64,000 nt of DNA from NCBI GenBank assembly GCA_050249955.1, contig JBFWPN010000008.1, positions 62,001 through 126,000 of the forward strand. The letters run 5' to 3'. The stretch comes from CAVVIG01 sp050249955 (GTDB lineage Bacteria > Acidobacteriota > Vicinamibacteria > Vicinamibacterales > CAVVIG01). Numbering within the stretch: position 1 is the first letter of the stretch; each line of letters starts with the position of its first letter. Below are positions 8,784-18,206 of this stretch, in pieces. Both the position numbers and the translations under genes were made by a program. The notes under the pieces are model-generated. The model ran no database searches. It had not been told where the DNA came from and saw only the letters and a program-made list of their open reading frames with translations.

Positions 8784-8980
8784 CTGCGGCGGGGCGTCGT
8801 GCTGGAGGCCGGCCGTAGAGCGCGGCGAGCGCCAGCGTCAGGTGGAACCGGCCCGCCGGCGACCGGTCCGCGCGGAGGAACGGCATTCCGGTCCGACGCG
8901 CAAGCCCATAGACGGCGGCCGAGGAGCCGGTTCCCGCCGCGCGGCTCGGACGCGCCGGAAGCACGACGCCCCGCCGGCAG
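8784..8980 (-). repeat. R1 palindromic intergenic element, copy C
   Basis: A 197-bp copy with the same orientation and the same 16-bp perfect terminal arms as copy B. The word GGAACCAGGACACGCC follows both copies (8695-8710 and 8981-8996), so the element and its flank were duplicated together. The 89 bases between B and C are purine/GC-rich with no gene. Both copies lie between convergent genes. Confidence 0.92.
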
Positions 8981-9005
8981 GGAACCAGGACACGCCCCAG
9001 GCGCC

Positions 9006-9437
9006 TTAGCGACGCCGCTCGGACGGCACGGCCCAGTCCACCAGCACCTTGCCATCAGCGCACACCCACGCCGTCGCGCGCCGCGCGGGCTGCAGCACGC
9101 CCTTCTCGCGTTCCACGCGGGACCAGTCGGCAGGCGTGAACGCCCGCCCCTCGTACCTGAAGAACGCCGACGGATCGTCGGTGCCCGGGTGGGCGATGGT
9201 CACGTCCTCGGTCGTGTCCCAGTCCGTACGGATGCGCAGCGTGGTGCGGCCGGCCTGCCGAGAGTAGCCGGCCACGACGCCGGTGAAGCTCGTGAGGTTG
9301 TCCGGGTTGCAGGCGAACCCTTCCGCAGGGCGCTGGCGTGAACGGTCGTCTCCACGCCCCTGCGCGGCGAGCCCCGAGGGCACGGCGACGGTGCCCAGCG
9401 CAACGACCGTGGCGACGATGGCAACCCTGACGTGCAT
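9006..9437 (-). CDS. Small exported protein of unknown function
   Basis: A 143-residue protein with an N-terminal signal peptide (MHVRVAIVATVVALGTVAVP...SGLAAQG). The ATG at 9437 is preferred because GGAGGG lies 7 bases upstream; an in-frame ATG at 9485 lacks such a site. After a basic linker comes a compact region (CNPDNLTSFTGVVAGYSRQ, TTLRIRTDWDTTEDVTI) that looks like a small beta-barrel. Two cysteines could form a disulphide. I do not recognise the family. Divergent from malic enzyme across 78 bp. Confidence 0.6.
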   Translation of the reverse strand: MHVRVAIVATVVALGTVAVPSGLAAQGRGDDRSRQRPAEGFACNPDNLTSFTGVVAGYSRQAGRTTLRIRTDWDTTEDVTIAHPGTDDPSAFFRYEGRAFTPADWSRVEREKGVLQPARRATAWVCADGKVLVDWAVPSERRR

Positions 9438-9515
9438 GACGTGCCCTCCCCCTGGCCGCACGGCCGTGTCTTTCGAGACTAGCACGCTCCCTCACCCCAC
9501 CGCACATCGTCCACA

Positions 9516-11258
9516 ATGAGCAGTGAGGTGGCCATGCAGTGGTCCGTCGAGGTCGACAACGTCACGGGTGAAGAGTATGTTGCGGTGCCGTCGCGCGGCG
9601 AGTGGCTGCTGCGCGACCCGCTGACCAACAAGGGCACGGCATTCACGACCGAGGAGCGCCGCGACCTGCACCTGGACGGGCTGCTGCCGCCGGTCGTCAG
9701 CTCCATGGACCAGCAGCTCGCGCGGGTCTACGAGAACTACCGGATGAAGACCACCGCGCTGGAGCGGTACATCCACCTCACGAGCCTGCAGGACCGCAAC
9801 GAGACCCTCTTCTTCCGCCTGGTGATCGATCACATCGACGAGATGATGCCGATCGTCTATACGCCAGTGGTCGGCGAGGCGTGCCAGCAGTTCTCGCACA
9901 TCTACCGGCGTCCGCGCGGGCTCTACATCTCCTACGACCAGCGCGATCGCATCGACGAGATCCTGGCCACGCACCCGCGACCACCGGCCGTGATCGTCGT
10001 CACCGACGGTGAACGCATCCTGGGGCTGGGCGACCAGGGGATCGGCGGCATGGGCATCCCCACGGGCAAGCTGTCGCTCTACACGGCCTGCGCGGGGATC
10101 CCCCCGGAGCTGACGCTGCCGATCACGCTCGATGTCGGCACCGACAACGAGACCCTCCTGAACGATCCGCTGTACGTGGGGCTCCGGCATCGGCGCATTC
10201 GAGGTGCAGACTACCAGGCGTTCGTCGATGCATTTGTCGACGCGGTGATGCGCGTGTTCCCGCACACGGTGCTGCAGTGGGAGGACTTCCTCAAGGGGAA
10301 TGCCATCACGCAGCTCGAGCGGTTCCGCAACCGGCTCTGCACGTTCAACGACGACATCCAGGGGACGGCGTCCGTGGTGGTGGCCGGTGTCTACGGCGGG
10401 CTGCGCATCAGCGGCGGACGCATGCGCGACCAGCGGATCCTGCTCGGTGGAGCCGGCGCATCGGCACAGGGGATTGCCGGCCTGTTGTGCGCGGCCCTGC
10501 GCGATGAGGGGCTCGCCGCCGACGAGGCAAGGGCGCGGATTGCCACGGTCGACAGCCGCGGCCTGGTCACGACCGCGCGCCGCGACATGGAAGCCTTCAA
10601 GGCGCTGTACGCGAGGCCGGTGGAAGAAGCCGCTGCCTACGCGTGCGCCGACCCGTCGTGCATCACGCTCGAGGAAACCATCCGCAACTTCCGGCCCACC
10701 ATCCTCATCGGCACCTCCGGGACGCCGGGGCTCTTCACCGAGCCGGTGGTCCGCGCGATGGCCGACATCAACGCGCGTCCGCTCGTGTTCCCGCTCTCGA
10801 ATCCCACGAGCAAGTGCGAATGCAGCGCCGAGCAGGCCATCACCTGGTCGGATGGACGCGCGATCGTGGCCACCGGCAGCCCCTTCGCACCGGTGGAGTA
10901 CGGGGGCCGGCGCATCCGCATCGGCCAGGGCAACAACGCGTTCATCTTCCCCGGCGTAGGGCTCGGCCTGTGGGTGGGTGGCGTCACGCGGGTCACCGAC
11001 GCCATGTTCCTCGACGCGGCGCGTGCGCTGGCCGGCCTCGTGAGCGAGGCCGACCTCGCGGAGGGTGCGGTGTATCCCCCGCTCACGCGCATCCGGGAGT
11101 GCTCGCACGCGGTGGCGTGCGCCGTCATCCGGAGGGCCGTGCACGAGGGATACGCCGCACCCGAGGTGCTCGACGACCTGGAAGCACGGGTGCACCGAGC
11201 CATGTGGGAGCCGCGCTACCGGCCCGTGCGCTACCAGGCGGAGCCGGACACGCGATAG
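9516..11258 (+). CDS. maeA: NAD-dependent malic enzyme
   Basis: A 580-residue enzyme that decarboxylates L-malate to pyruvate with reduction of NAD+. It has the full long-form length and signatures: YTPVVGEACQQFSHIYRRPR, VVTDGERILGLGDQGIGGMG with the catalytic and metal-binding region, the metal site TFNDDIQGTASVV, and the nucleotide-binding loop LLGGAGASAQGIAGLL. The PLSNPTSKCECS motif near the C-terminus is also typical. NAD preference is assigned from similarity to the SfcA/MaeA branch. The start codon lies in a short divergent spacer; a second ATG at 9534 is possible. A LuxR-type regulator follows 31 bp downstream and may be co-transcribed. Confidence 0.95.
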   Translation: MSSEVAMQWSVEVDNVTGEEYVAVPSRGEWLLRDPLTNKGTAFTTEERRDLHLDGLLPPVVSSMDQQLARVYENYRMKTTALERYIHLTSLQDRNETLFFRLVIDHIDEMMPIVYTPVVGEACQQFSHIYRRPRGLYISYDQRDRIDEILATHPRPPAVIVVTDGERILGLGDQGIGGMGIPTGKLSLYTACAGIPPELTLPITLDVGTDNETLLNDPLYVGLRHRRIRGADYQAFVDAFVDAVMRVFPHTVLQWEDFLKGNAITQLERFRNRLCTFNDDIQGTASVVVAGVYGGLRISGGRMRDQRILLGGAGASAQGIAGLLCAALRDEGLAADEARARIATVDSRGLVTTARRDMEAFKALYARPVEEAAAYACADPSCITLEETIRNFRPTILIGTSGTPGLFTEPVVRAMADINARPLVFPLSNPTSKCECSAEQAITWSDGRAIVATGSPFAPVEYGGRRIRIGQGNNAFIFPGVGLGLWVGGVTRVTDAMFLDAARALAGLVSEADLAEGAVYPPLTRIRECSHAVACAVIRRAVHEGYAAPEVLDDLEARVHRAMWEPRYRPVRYQAEPDTR

Positions 11259-11289
11259 CATCTGGGCGCTTTCTCCCCGGAGAACCCTG

Positions 11290-12249
11290 ATGCCGCTGGC
11301 CACCCTCAGCCGCCTGCTCCTCGATCTGCACGACCCGGGTACCGGCCTGTCGATCGCCGACTTCCGTGAACGGGTCCTGCGCCGCCTGAGCGAGGCGGTC
11401 CCCTTCACGTCGGCCGCATGGGCGAGCGGCACGATGACGAAGACCGGCCCGGACTTTCACACCATCACGCTGTGGAAGCAGCCGCCGCAGCTGCTGGTGG
11501 ACTACGACGCCATCAAGCACCAGGACCCGCTCTTCGTCGAATCGGCGCAGAGCCCCGGCCGCGCCGTGCGCGCCACGGCCCGCACCAGCCTCCCGCCGGC
11601 GTTCATGCCCTTCGTCGCCCGCTATCGCCTCGAGCAGGCGATGTCGATCATGCACACCGACCCGCGCAGCCTGCTGCTGACAGGGCTGTCGCTGTGGCGG
11701 TCGAGCCCGACCGAGCCCTTCACCCCGGCGGACGCCGCACTGATGGAGGCCGCCTTCCCCCACGTGATGGAGGTGGCCGCCCGGCGGGTGCTGGCAGACC
11801 TGAGCCAGGCGGAGCGTGTCGCCCTGCTGGTGACAAGCCTCGCGGCGGTCGATCGGCGCGGTCGCCTGCATGCCACCGACGCCCAGTTCGCCGCCGCCCT
11901 GGCGCGCGAGTTCCCCAGGTGGCGCGGACCGGAGCTGCCGGAGGCCCTCCTGCCCGCGGTGCGCGCAGGCGAACCCCGACGCGTCGTGCTGAAACGCATC
12001 ACGGTCTCCATCACGGCCCACGGCGACCTGATGGCCGTCCGCATCCGCCCACGGTCGGCCGTGGACGACCTGACCGAGCGGCAGCTCCAGATCGTGGACC
12101 TCGGTGCCCAGGGCCTCAGCCACAAGCAGATCGCCGCGCGCCTGTCCCTGTCGCCCGCCACCGTGCGCAACCACCTCGCGCACGCCTATGACCGGCTTGG
12201 CGTCAGCAACCGGGTCGAGCTGACCAGGGTGCTGCACCGGCTCCGGTAG
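11290..12249 (+). CDS. LuxR-family transcriptional regulator
   Basis: A 319-residue protein. The C-terminal ~60 residues hold a LuxR-type helix-turn-helix: LTERQLQIVDLGAQGLSHKQ, then IAARLSLSPATVRNHLAHAY and RLGVSNRVELTRVL. The N-terminal two thirds (FRERVLRRLSEAVPFTSAAW...) resemble a GAF-like sensory region often fused to this domain, with no receiver aspartate motif and no clear autoinducer pocket. The ATG at 11290 is the first codon after an ATG-free leader containing CGGAGAAC. Its position just after malic enzyme suggests co-expression, but a regulatory target is not evident. Confidence 0.85.
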   Translation: MPLATLSRLLLDLHDPGTGLSIADFRERVLRRLSEAVPFTSAAWASGTMTKTGPDFHTITLWKQPPQLLVDYDAIKHQDPLFVESAQSPGRAVRATARTSLPPAFMPFVARYRLEQAMSIMHTDPRSLLLTGLSLWRSSPTEPFTPADAALMEAAFPHVMEVAARRVLADLSQAERVALLVTSLAAVDRRGRLHATDAQFAAALAREFPRWRGPELPEALLPAVRAGEPRRVVLKRITVSITAHGDLMAVRIRPRSAVDDLTERQLQIVDLGAQGLSHKQIAARLSLSPATVRNHLAHAYDRLGVSNRVELTRVLHRLR

Positions 12250-12397
12250 CCACTCCCCGCCGCGCGCACAGTTCGACACCACCGCACCGGCGCATGGTGC
12301 GTTTGCATCACGACCAGGCCTGCCCGCCGGACGTAGCATCAGCCGCGGCTGATGGCCCCGGCGTGTCCGGGGCGCGTCGGACGTCGAAGCCCCGCCC

Positions 12398-15300
12398 ATG
12401 CGCCGCGTGCTTGTCGCGTGTCTCCTGTCGCTGCCGGTCGCCAGCGCCGCGCCGGCGTCTGCGCAGACGCAGACCGGTGTCTCGCAGTGGCAGTTCGAGA
12501 GCGTCACGCCGGCACCCGCGACCTGTCCTGCCGGGTTGAACCTGGTCGGCTTCGATCACGATCTGACCGGTCGCCCCGTGCTCGCCTGGCAGCAGGACTG
12601 CACGAACGCCGGGGCGCCGCCGCGCGTGTTCTGGGGCCGAAAGGACCTCACGGGGTGGTCGCTGCACGAGTACGTCTCGGACCGCCGTTACCAGGGCGGG
12701 GGTGACGGCGACGTCGGCCATGCCCTGATCCTCATGCCGGGCGACGGGGCGCCCTTCCTGATCTTCACGGCGCCGGGCCCCTCGAACGAACTCAACACCT
12801 ACAGCATCAACCTGGATGCGTCGCTCGGCGGGGCGGCGTCGGTCTACCTCGAGAACCTGGTCGGCCCGCAGTCCGGCGTCACCGCCACGTACGCCCCTGC
12901 GGCCGAACGGTTCGCCACCGCCACCGGAGGCGGCCAACTCGCCACCGGGTTCTACCTGTCGAACGACCTGGGTTCGGTCCGGATCAACGGCGCCACCATC
13001 AGCACCGCACCGGTCTATCGGCCGCGGGTGTCCTACGCCGTTGCGCCCGATGGCGGCCAGCACCTCCTGTGGTCCACCGGCACCACGCTCTACTACACCA
13101 GCCGCGCGCCGCGCGCCCCGACCTACCAGACCCGCGTGCTCAACTCCAACCTCGAGCGGTTCGGCGGCGAGGTGAAGCTCTCGGTCGACGCCAGTGGTGT
13201 CCTCCACGCACTGGTGCGCGGGTACGACCCCGACTCCGCGTCCGACAGCGGCACGCTGGTCTACTTCAGCTCCGCGGACAACGGGGCCACCTGGTCCCCC
13301 CCGGAGCACGTCGACCCCTTCGACGCGATCGCCGCCAATCCAGGCGTCCACGCCAACGTCGCGCTGGCACTGGACGCCGCCGGCGTGCCATCGGTCACCT
13401 ACTGGAAGTCGCAGCAGCAGTTGATCTACGCGCGACGCGACGGTCCCGGGGGCACCTGGACCCGCTCGATCGTCGCCACTCGCCCGAACACGACCGCCAG
13501 CCGCGCCGCCTTCCTCGACGTCGACGCCGCGGACAACCCAGTCGTGGCGTTCTTCGACCAGCCGTCCAACCGGCTGCTCCTGGCCCGGCCCGTCGCCCAG
13601 GGCGTCACCGTACCAGTGGACCTCGCCGTGAGTGGCGTCGTCGCGCCGGCAGCCGTGGCCGCTGGCGGCCCGCTCACCTACACGCTCACCGTCACGAACC
13701 AGGGCACGACGACGGTCTCGAACGTGACGCTGGACCTGCGTGTGCCACCGGGCGTCACGCTCGGCACGGCGACACCCGCCACGGCGACGTCAGGTACGTG
13801 GACGTTCGCCTCCGTGCCGCCCTACACCTCGACCACGGTCGTGGTCACGGCAACCGCGCCGCTCGCGGAGGGCGACGTCGTCGCCACCGCCACGGTGAGC
13901 AGCCGCGCGACTGATGCTGACCCGGCTGATGACGGCGTCGTCCTGCAGGCGGCCGTGCGCAACCAGGCCTGCTTCGTTGCCACCGCCGGACTCGCCGGGC
14001 TCTTCCGCGGCGACCGGAACGCGGACAACGACATCGCCACCGAAGCCGACGGCGTCGTCAAGGGCAGCGTGTCGTACACGCCAGCCGCCGTTGGCGACGG
14101 ATTCCTCTTCAATGGCACGAACGGCGTCGTCAGCGTGCAGGCCACGAACGAGAACGCGTTCTATCCGGGCACGGGATCGTTCACCGTGCAGGCGTTCGTG
14201 CGGACCACGGCCACGCAGGCACAGGTCGTGGCGTCGCGGTACGAGTGCGTGTCGCCCTACTGCGGCCTCACGACCTGGTTCCTCCAGATCACCAACGGCG
14301 TGCCGAACGTCTTCGTGCGCGACCTGAACGGCAACACGGTGACGTTCGGCGGTACCCGCGCCATCAACGACGGCGCCCTGCACCACATCGGCTTCGTGGT
14401 CGACCGCGCGGCAGCCGCACTGCGGCTCTACATCGACGGCGTACGGGACGCTTCGCAGGTGCTGACGCTCGGCGACGTGTCCCACAACGTGCCTGTGTCC
14501 ACACCCCTGCTCATCGGCGCGTTCCAGCAGACGGACGGCACGCTGTCGCGCTTCTTCGATGGTGTCATCGACGAGCTGGCCATCGCGAGGCGGGCGTACT
14601 CGGATGCCGAGATGGCGCAGATCGCGGCCATCCCGTCCGGCGCCGGATGCGCGGTGCTGCCGCCGCCAGGCACCGACGCCGACATCGCCCCAGCCATCAG
14701 CGTCACGCCGATCGACGTCGAGGCCTCCGGCGCGATCGAGTACGTGCTGCGCGCGACGAACCTCGGCGCGGGCACGGCCAGCACGGTTTCGCTCTCCCAC
14801 GAACTGCCGGCGGGCGGCGCGCTCGTCAGCGCCGTGCCACCCGGGCAACCGACCGGCCCCGGCACCAGCACCTACGCAGTGGGACCGCTCGCAGGTGGCG
14901 CGTCGGCGTGGGTGGTGGTGCGCGCCACGGCGCCGCCTACGCCCGGCCCCGCCACGAGCACCGTCACGAGCGCCTCCATCTCTGACGGGAACCCCGCAAA
15001 CGACACCGCCAGCGCCGCGGTGGTCGTCACGCGCGGCGCGTGCATCCTGGTGCCGGTGGGTCTCCTCGCCGGCTGGCCAGCCAACGGCACGATGGCCGAT
15101 GTGGTCGGCAGCCACGCCGGGGCGCTGCACGGCACCACCGACTTCACGCAGGGGCGGGTCAGTGCCGGCCTCGCCCTGCGCCTCGATGGAAGCGGGTTCG
15201 TCGAGGTGCCTGACGCGCCGGCGCTGCGCCCAACCCAGTTCACCCTCGGCGCCTGGGTCTCGCCGGAGTTCCAGGCGCCTGGCGTGCCGCTCACCATCCT

Positions 15301-17437
15301 TTCCAAGGGCAGCTCCGGCACCGACACGCAGCTTCCAGCCGGAGCCTTCACCTGGTGGCTCGGCGCAGTTGACGGACTCGCCACCTTCTCCGTGAGCCAG
15401 GGCGCGGCCACGGTCACGCTGCAGGGCAGAACCGACATCAGCAGCGACTGGCACCATGTGGCTGCGAGTTACGACGGCACGACGGTCCGGCTCTATGTCG
15501 ACGGCGTCGAGGAAGACACCCGCGCCCTCACGCTTCCGCTTCACTACGACACGGGAACCGCTCCCCTGCTGATCGGCGACCTCGCGGGCTCGTCCGGCTC
15601 ACAGCGCTTCTACGGTCTCATCGACGACGTGACGCTGCACGGCCGCGCGCTGACGCCAGCCGAGATCCAGTCGCTGGTCGACGGTCCCTCGGCGAGCTGC
15701 CTCGCGAACACCTCGCCCACGCTGACGCCGCCGGCCGACCGGGTGAACGACGAGGGAGACTCCGCCGTCCTCCAGATCCAGGCATTCGATGCCAACGCGG
15801 ACACGCTCACGTTCGTCGCCAGCAACCTGCCGCCGGGCCTGTCGATCGATCCGACGTACGGACTCATCAACGGCACCGTCACCACCAGGGGTGTCTACAG
15901 CGTCACCGTGCTTGTCACCGACGGCATCGGCCTCGCGCAGGCCGCCTTCACGTGGACCGTGCAGGGCAACAGCCCTCCGGTGCTCACGGCGGGATTCCCG
16001 CCGGCGGATCGCGAAGGTGACACCGTCTCGCGCGCGCTGAAGACCCTCGTCAACGCCTCGGACCCGGACAGCGACCCGCTGACCTTCACGGTGAGCGGCC
16101 TGCCGCCTGGCCTGGGCTTCAGCAACGCGACGGGTCTGGTCACGGGCACCATCCCCTACGGCACCGCCGGCACGTATCCCGTCGTCATCACCGCGGACGA
16201 CGGCGTCGGAGGAACAGCGGCCATCACGCTCACATGGACGGTCGAGCCCCAGATCCCGCTGCTGATCGACGTCGTCGAGACCGTCGCGGTGGTGGACGTG
16301 ACGGCAGTCCAGCCATCGGTCTTCATCGAGGTGACGGAGGCAGTCGAGGTCGCTGACACCGTGCAGGTTGCGCCAGCCCTGTTCATCGCCCTCGTCGAGC
16401 AGGTGAGCGTGGACGACCAGGTCGTGGCGACCCCCGCCGCCGTCATCGAGATCGTCGAGCGCGTGGCCGTTGCCGATGCCGTGATCGTTCAGCCAAGTGT
16501 GGTCATCGCCGTGGACGAAGCGGTCCGGGTGTCCGACACCCCGGCCGTCCTGCCTGCCGTGCTCATCGTGGTGCCGGAGGTCGTCTCCGTCGCCGATCAG
16601 CCAGGCGTATTGCCGTCCGTGGTCATTACCGTCGCCGAGACAGTGCGCGTGGCCGAGAGTTCAGCCGCAGTGCCCGCGCGGCTCATCGACATCAGCGAGT
16701 CGATCGTCGTCACAGACAGGCCCCGCGCCGTGGCGGTGCCCCTGAATCGACCGCCGGTCGTGCGGGTGCGCCCCTGGACCGTGGCCGCGGGCGCCAGTTG
16801 CTCGGCCCGGGTGGCACCTCAGTTCCTCAACAACGGTTCGTTCGATCCCGAGGGCGGACCGCTGTCGTTCGCGCTCGTCCCACCAGGTCCGTTCCCGCTG
16901 GGAACCTCGAGGGTCCAACTGGTTGTGACCGACCAGGGGGGACTCTCGTCTTCCGCCCGGACGACGCTCACGGTTCGCGACCTCACACCCCCGGCCGCCA
17001 CGGCGAACCTGGCGATCCAGATGAACCGCGTGCTGTTCGTGGTGCAGTTTGGTGCCACGGACAACTGCGACCCCGCTCCGGCTGTCACGGCCGTGATGGC
17101 AGGCCCCCCTCTGCAGGCGCCCCCCCTGACGATCGTCGACCGGCCCGGCGCCCGGACCGTACAGCTGCGCTACATGGTCAACACACGCAGGGTCATCGGG
17201 TATGGACCTCGGCTGCAGGTGCAGGCAGCGGCAGCGGCGATGGCCGCGCTCGGCGGAGCGCCGGTCACGAACGGGCAGACGGTCACGCTGCAGCGCACCG
17301 CACCGACAGTCCCTGTATACGAGTACGAGTTCCAGGGCACCACTCTGCGGACGGTGAGCGGTCCGGCGCTGACCCTGCGCGTCACGGCACGTGATGCCGC
17401 GGGGAATGTCGTGACGGCAACTGCGAGTCCGCCCTAG
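12398..17437 (+). CDS. Giant secreted modular protein (BNR-like, DUF11, LamG, Ig-like, 20-residue repeats)
   Basis: A 1679-residue protein with a signal peptide (MRRVLVACLLSLPVASAAPA). The approximate order is a BNR/sialidase-like propeller region (30-405), a DUF11/CARDB-type beta-sandwich (~410-500, LTYTLTVTNQGTTTVSNVTL), and a LamG/concanavalin-like domain (~520-760, HHIGFVVDRAAAALRLYIDG). A second DUF11 (~770-860) and a second LamG (~870-1105, WHHVAASYDGTTVRLYVDGV) follow. Then come two putative Ig/cadherin-like domains (~1110-1290), eight 20-residue repeats (1289-1448) and an HYR-like C-terminal region. No LPXTG, PEP-CTERM or T9SS tail is evident. Such proteins usually act in surface adhesion or polysaccharide binding. 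It precedes two small secreted paralogues. Confidence 0.8.
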   Translation: MRRVLVACLLSLPVASAAPASAQTQTGVSQWQFESVTPAPATCPAGLNLVGFDHDLTGRPVLAWQQDCTNAGAPPRVFWGRKDLTGWSLHEYVSDRRYQGGGDGDVGHALILMPGDGAPFLIFTAPGPSNELNTYSINLDASLGGAASVYLENLVGPQSGVTATYAPAAERFATATGGGQLATGFYLSNDLGSVRINGATISTAPVYRPRVSYAVAPDGGQHLLWSTGTTLYYTSRAPRAPTYQTRVLNSNLERFGGEVKLSVDASGVLHALVRGYDPDSASDSGTLVYFSSADNGATWSPPEHVDPFDAIAANPGVHANVALALDAAGVPSVTYWKSQQQLIYARRDGPGGTWTRSIVATRPNTTASRAAFLDVDAADNPVVAFFDQPSNRLLLARPVAQGVTVPVDLAVSGVVAPAAVAAGGPLTYTLTVTNQGTTTVSNVTLDLRVPPGVTLGTATPATATSGTWTFASVPPYTSTTVVVTATAPLAEGDVVATATVSSRATDADPADDGVVLQAAVRNQACFVATAGLAGLFRGDRNADNDIATEADGVVKGSVSYTPAAVGDGFLFNGTNGVVSVQATNENAFYPGTGSFTVQAFVRTTATQAQVVASRYECVSPYCGLTTWFLQITNGVPNVFVRDLNGNTVTFGGTRAINDGALHHIGFVVDRAAAALRLYIDGVRDASQVLTLGDVSHNVPVSTPLLIGAFQQTDGTLSRFFDGVIDELAIARRAYSDAEMAQIAAIPSGAGCAVLPPPGTDADIAPAISVTPIDVEASGAIEYVLRATNLGAGTASTVSLSHELPAGGALVSAVPPGQPTGPGTSTYAVGPLAGGASAWVVVRATAPPTPGPATSTVTSASISDGNPANDTASAAVVVTRGACILVPVGLLAGWPANGTMADVVGSHAGALHGTTDFTQGRVSAGLALRLDGSGFVEVPDAPALRPTQFTLGAWVSPEFQAPGVPLTILSKGSSGTDTQLPAGAFTWWLGAVDGLATFSVSQGAATVTLQGRTDISSDWHHVAASYDGTTVRLYVDGVEEDTRALTLPLHYDTGTAPLLIGDLAGSSGSQRFYGLIDDVTLHGRALTPAEIQSLVDGPSASCLANTSPTLTPPADRVNDEGDSAVLQIQAFDANADTLTFVASNLPPGLSIDPTYGLINGTVTTRGVYSVTVLVTDGIGLAQAAFTWTVQGNSPPVLTAGFPPADREGDTVSRALKTLVNASDPDSDPLTFTVSGLPPGLGFSNATGLVTGTIPYGTAGTYPVVITADDGVGGTAAITLTWTVEPQIPLLIDVVETVAVVDVTAVQPSVFIEVTEAVEVADTVQVAPALFIALVEQVSVDDQVVATPAAVIEIVERVAVADAVIVQPSVVIAVDEAVRVSDTPAVLPAVLIVVPEVVSVADQPGVLPSVVITVAETVRVAESSAAVPARLIDISESIVVTDRPRAVAVPLNRPPVVRVRPWTVAAGASCSARVAPQFLNNGSFDPEGGPLSFALVPPGPFPLGTSRVQLVVTDQGGLSSSARTTLTVRDLTPPAATANLAIQMNRVLFVVQFGATDNCDPAPAVTAVMAGPPLQAPPLTIVDRPGARTVQLRYMVNTRRVIGYGPRLQVQAAAAAMAALGGAPVTNGQTVTLQRTAPTVPVYEYEFQGTTLRTVSGPALTLRVTARDAAGNVVTATASPP
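16262..16741 (+). repeat. Eight tandem 60-bp units coding 20-residue repeats
   Basis: Each unit encodes a variant of FIEVTEAVEVADTVQVAPAL: an aliphatic pair, E at position 6, V/I at 8 and 10, usually D/E near 12, and P near 18. The units have diverged at DNA level, while protein spacing is exact over eight copies with no insertions. The alternating pattern suggests stacked beta-strands (a solenoid or stalk), which is inference. Confidence 0.85.
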
Positions 17438-17504
17438 GGGTCAGGAGGCCGGCGGCCGGACTACTCATTTTCACTTCACGGAATCGACAGCCAAGGAGGG
17501 CGGT

Positions 17505-18197
17505 ATGAATCGGAAGGCGGCCATACTCAGATTCGCGCGGCAGGCTCTTGTCGCGTTTGCACTGACCTGTGCCGGTTCGGGCGTAGTGGCGGCGCAGCCC
17601 CCGGGCCAGGCACCGGACGGCAGTCCACGAGAGGGCATCACGGTGCACGGGCACTGGGAAGTCGACGTGCGGAATCCGGACGGCTCGCTGGCTGTGCGCC
17701 GGGAATTCGAAAACGCTCTCCTGGCAGGGTCGACCCTGCTGCCAGACCTCATGCAGGGGTTTGTTGTGCCCGGGCGTTGGGTGATCGCGGCCTGGGACTC
17801 CTGCGGAGGCGGACAGGGCATCTGCTTCGTCGTTCCACCGAACTCCGCAGCCGCGCCGGCGCAGGACCTGTTCGAGACACTGTCCGTCGTCAACCTCGGG
17901 ACGACGATGCAACTGCAAGGTAGCTTTACTGCCCCCGCTGACGGTGCCATCTACAGGGTGGACACCATGCTGTTCGGCTGCGGCACGGTCGCCACGAGGG
18001 ATACCGCCAACACACCCGCCCCCGCACAGTGCCTCCCGATGCTCAGCCTGCTCCCGGGACCGGCGACGGGTCTTGGGGCGCTCGGTTCGAGTAGTGCGAA
18101 CACGAGAGTGCTGGTCTTTACGGGCACCACGTTGTCGGCGATACCGGTGGTAGCCGGCCAGAACGTGCAGGTGCGGGTGACAATCTCGTTCAGTTGA
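17505..18197 (+). CDS. Secreted protein, first of a tandem pair
   Basis: A 230-residue protein with a signal peptide ending near VVAAQ. AAGGAGG lies 6 bases before the ATG. The mature start carries a motif shared with the next gene: VHGHWEVDVRNPDGSL, then EFENALLAG and DLMQGF. The C-terminus ends VQVRVTISFS in both. The shared cysteines (FGCGT...PAQCLPM) could form disulphides. The family is not one I can name; the beta-rich composition and terminal beta-strand suggest a surface-associated beta-sandwich. Likely co-transcribed with the paralogue 9 bp downstream and perhaps with the giant secreted protein 67 bp upstream. Confidence 0.7.
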   Translation: MNRKAAILRFARQALVAFALTCAGSGVVAAQPPGQAPDGSPREGITVHGHWEVDVRNPDGSLAVRREFENALLAGSTLLPDLMQGFVVPGRWVIAAWDSCGGGQGICFVVPPNSAAAPAQDLFETLSVVNLGTTMQLQGSFTAPADGAIYRVDTMLFGCGTVATRDTANTPAPAQCLPMLSLLPGPATGLGALGSSSANTRVLVFTGTTLSAIPVVAGQNVQVRVTISFS

Positions 18198-18206
18198 GGC
18201 GCAGCC

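Noticed and set aside
4541..8980. R1 copies as a CRISPR array
   Set aside because: Copies are ~195 bp, dispersed and inverted relative to one another, without short regular spacers or cas genes.
9492..11432. 646-codon minus-strand open frame across malic enzyme
   Set aside because: It is the antisense frame of the clear maeA gene. It has Arg/Gly/His-rich composition and no family motifs, typical of high-GC codon bias.
16262..16741. 60-bp repeats as mobile or minisatellite DNA
   Set aside because: Units diverge freely at synonymous positions and keep the protein pattern, so they are better described as protein repeats.
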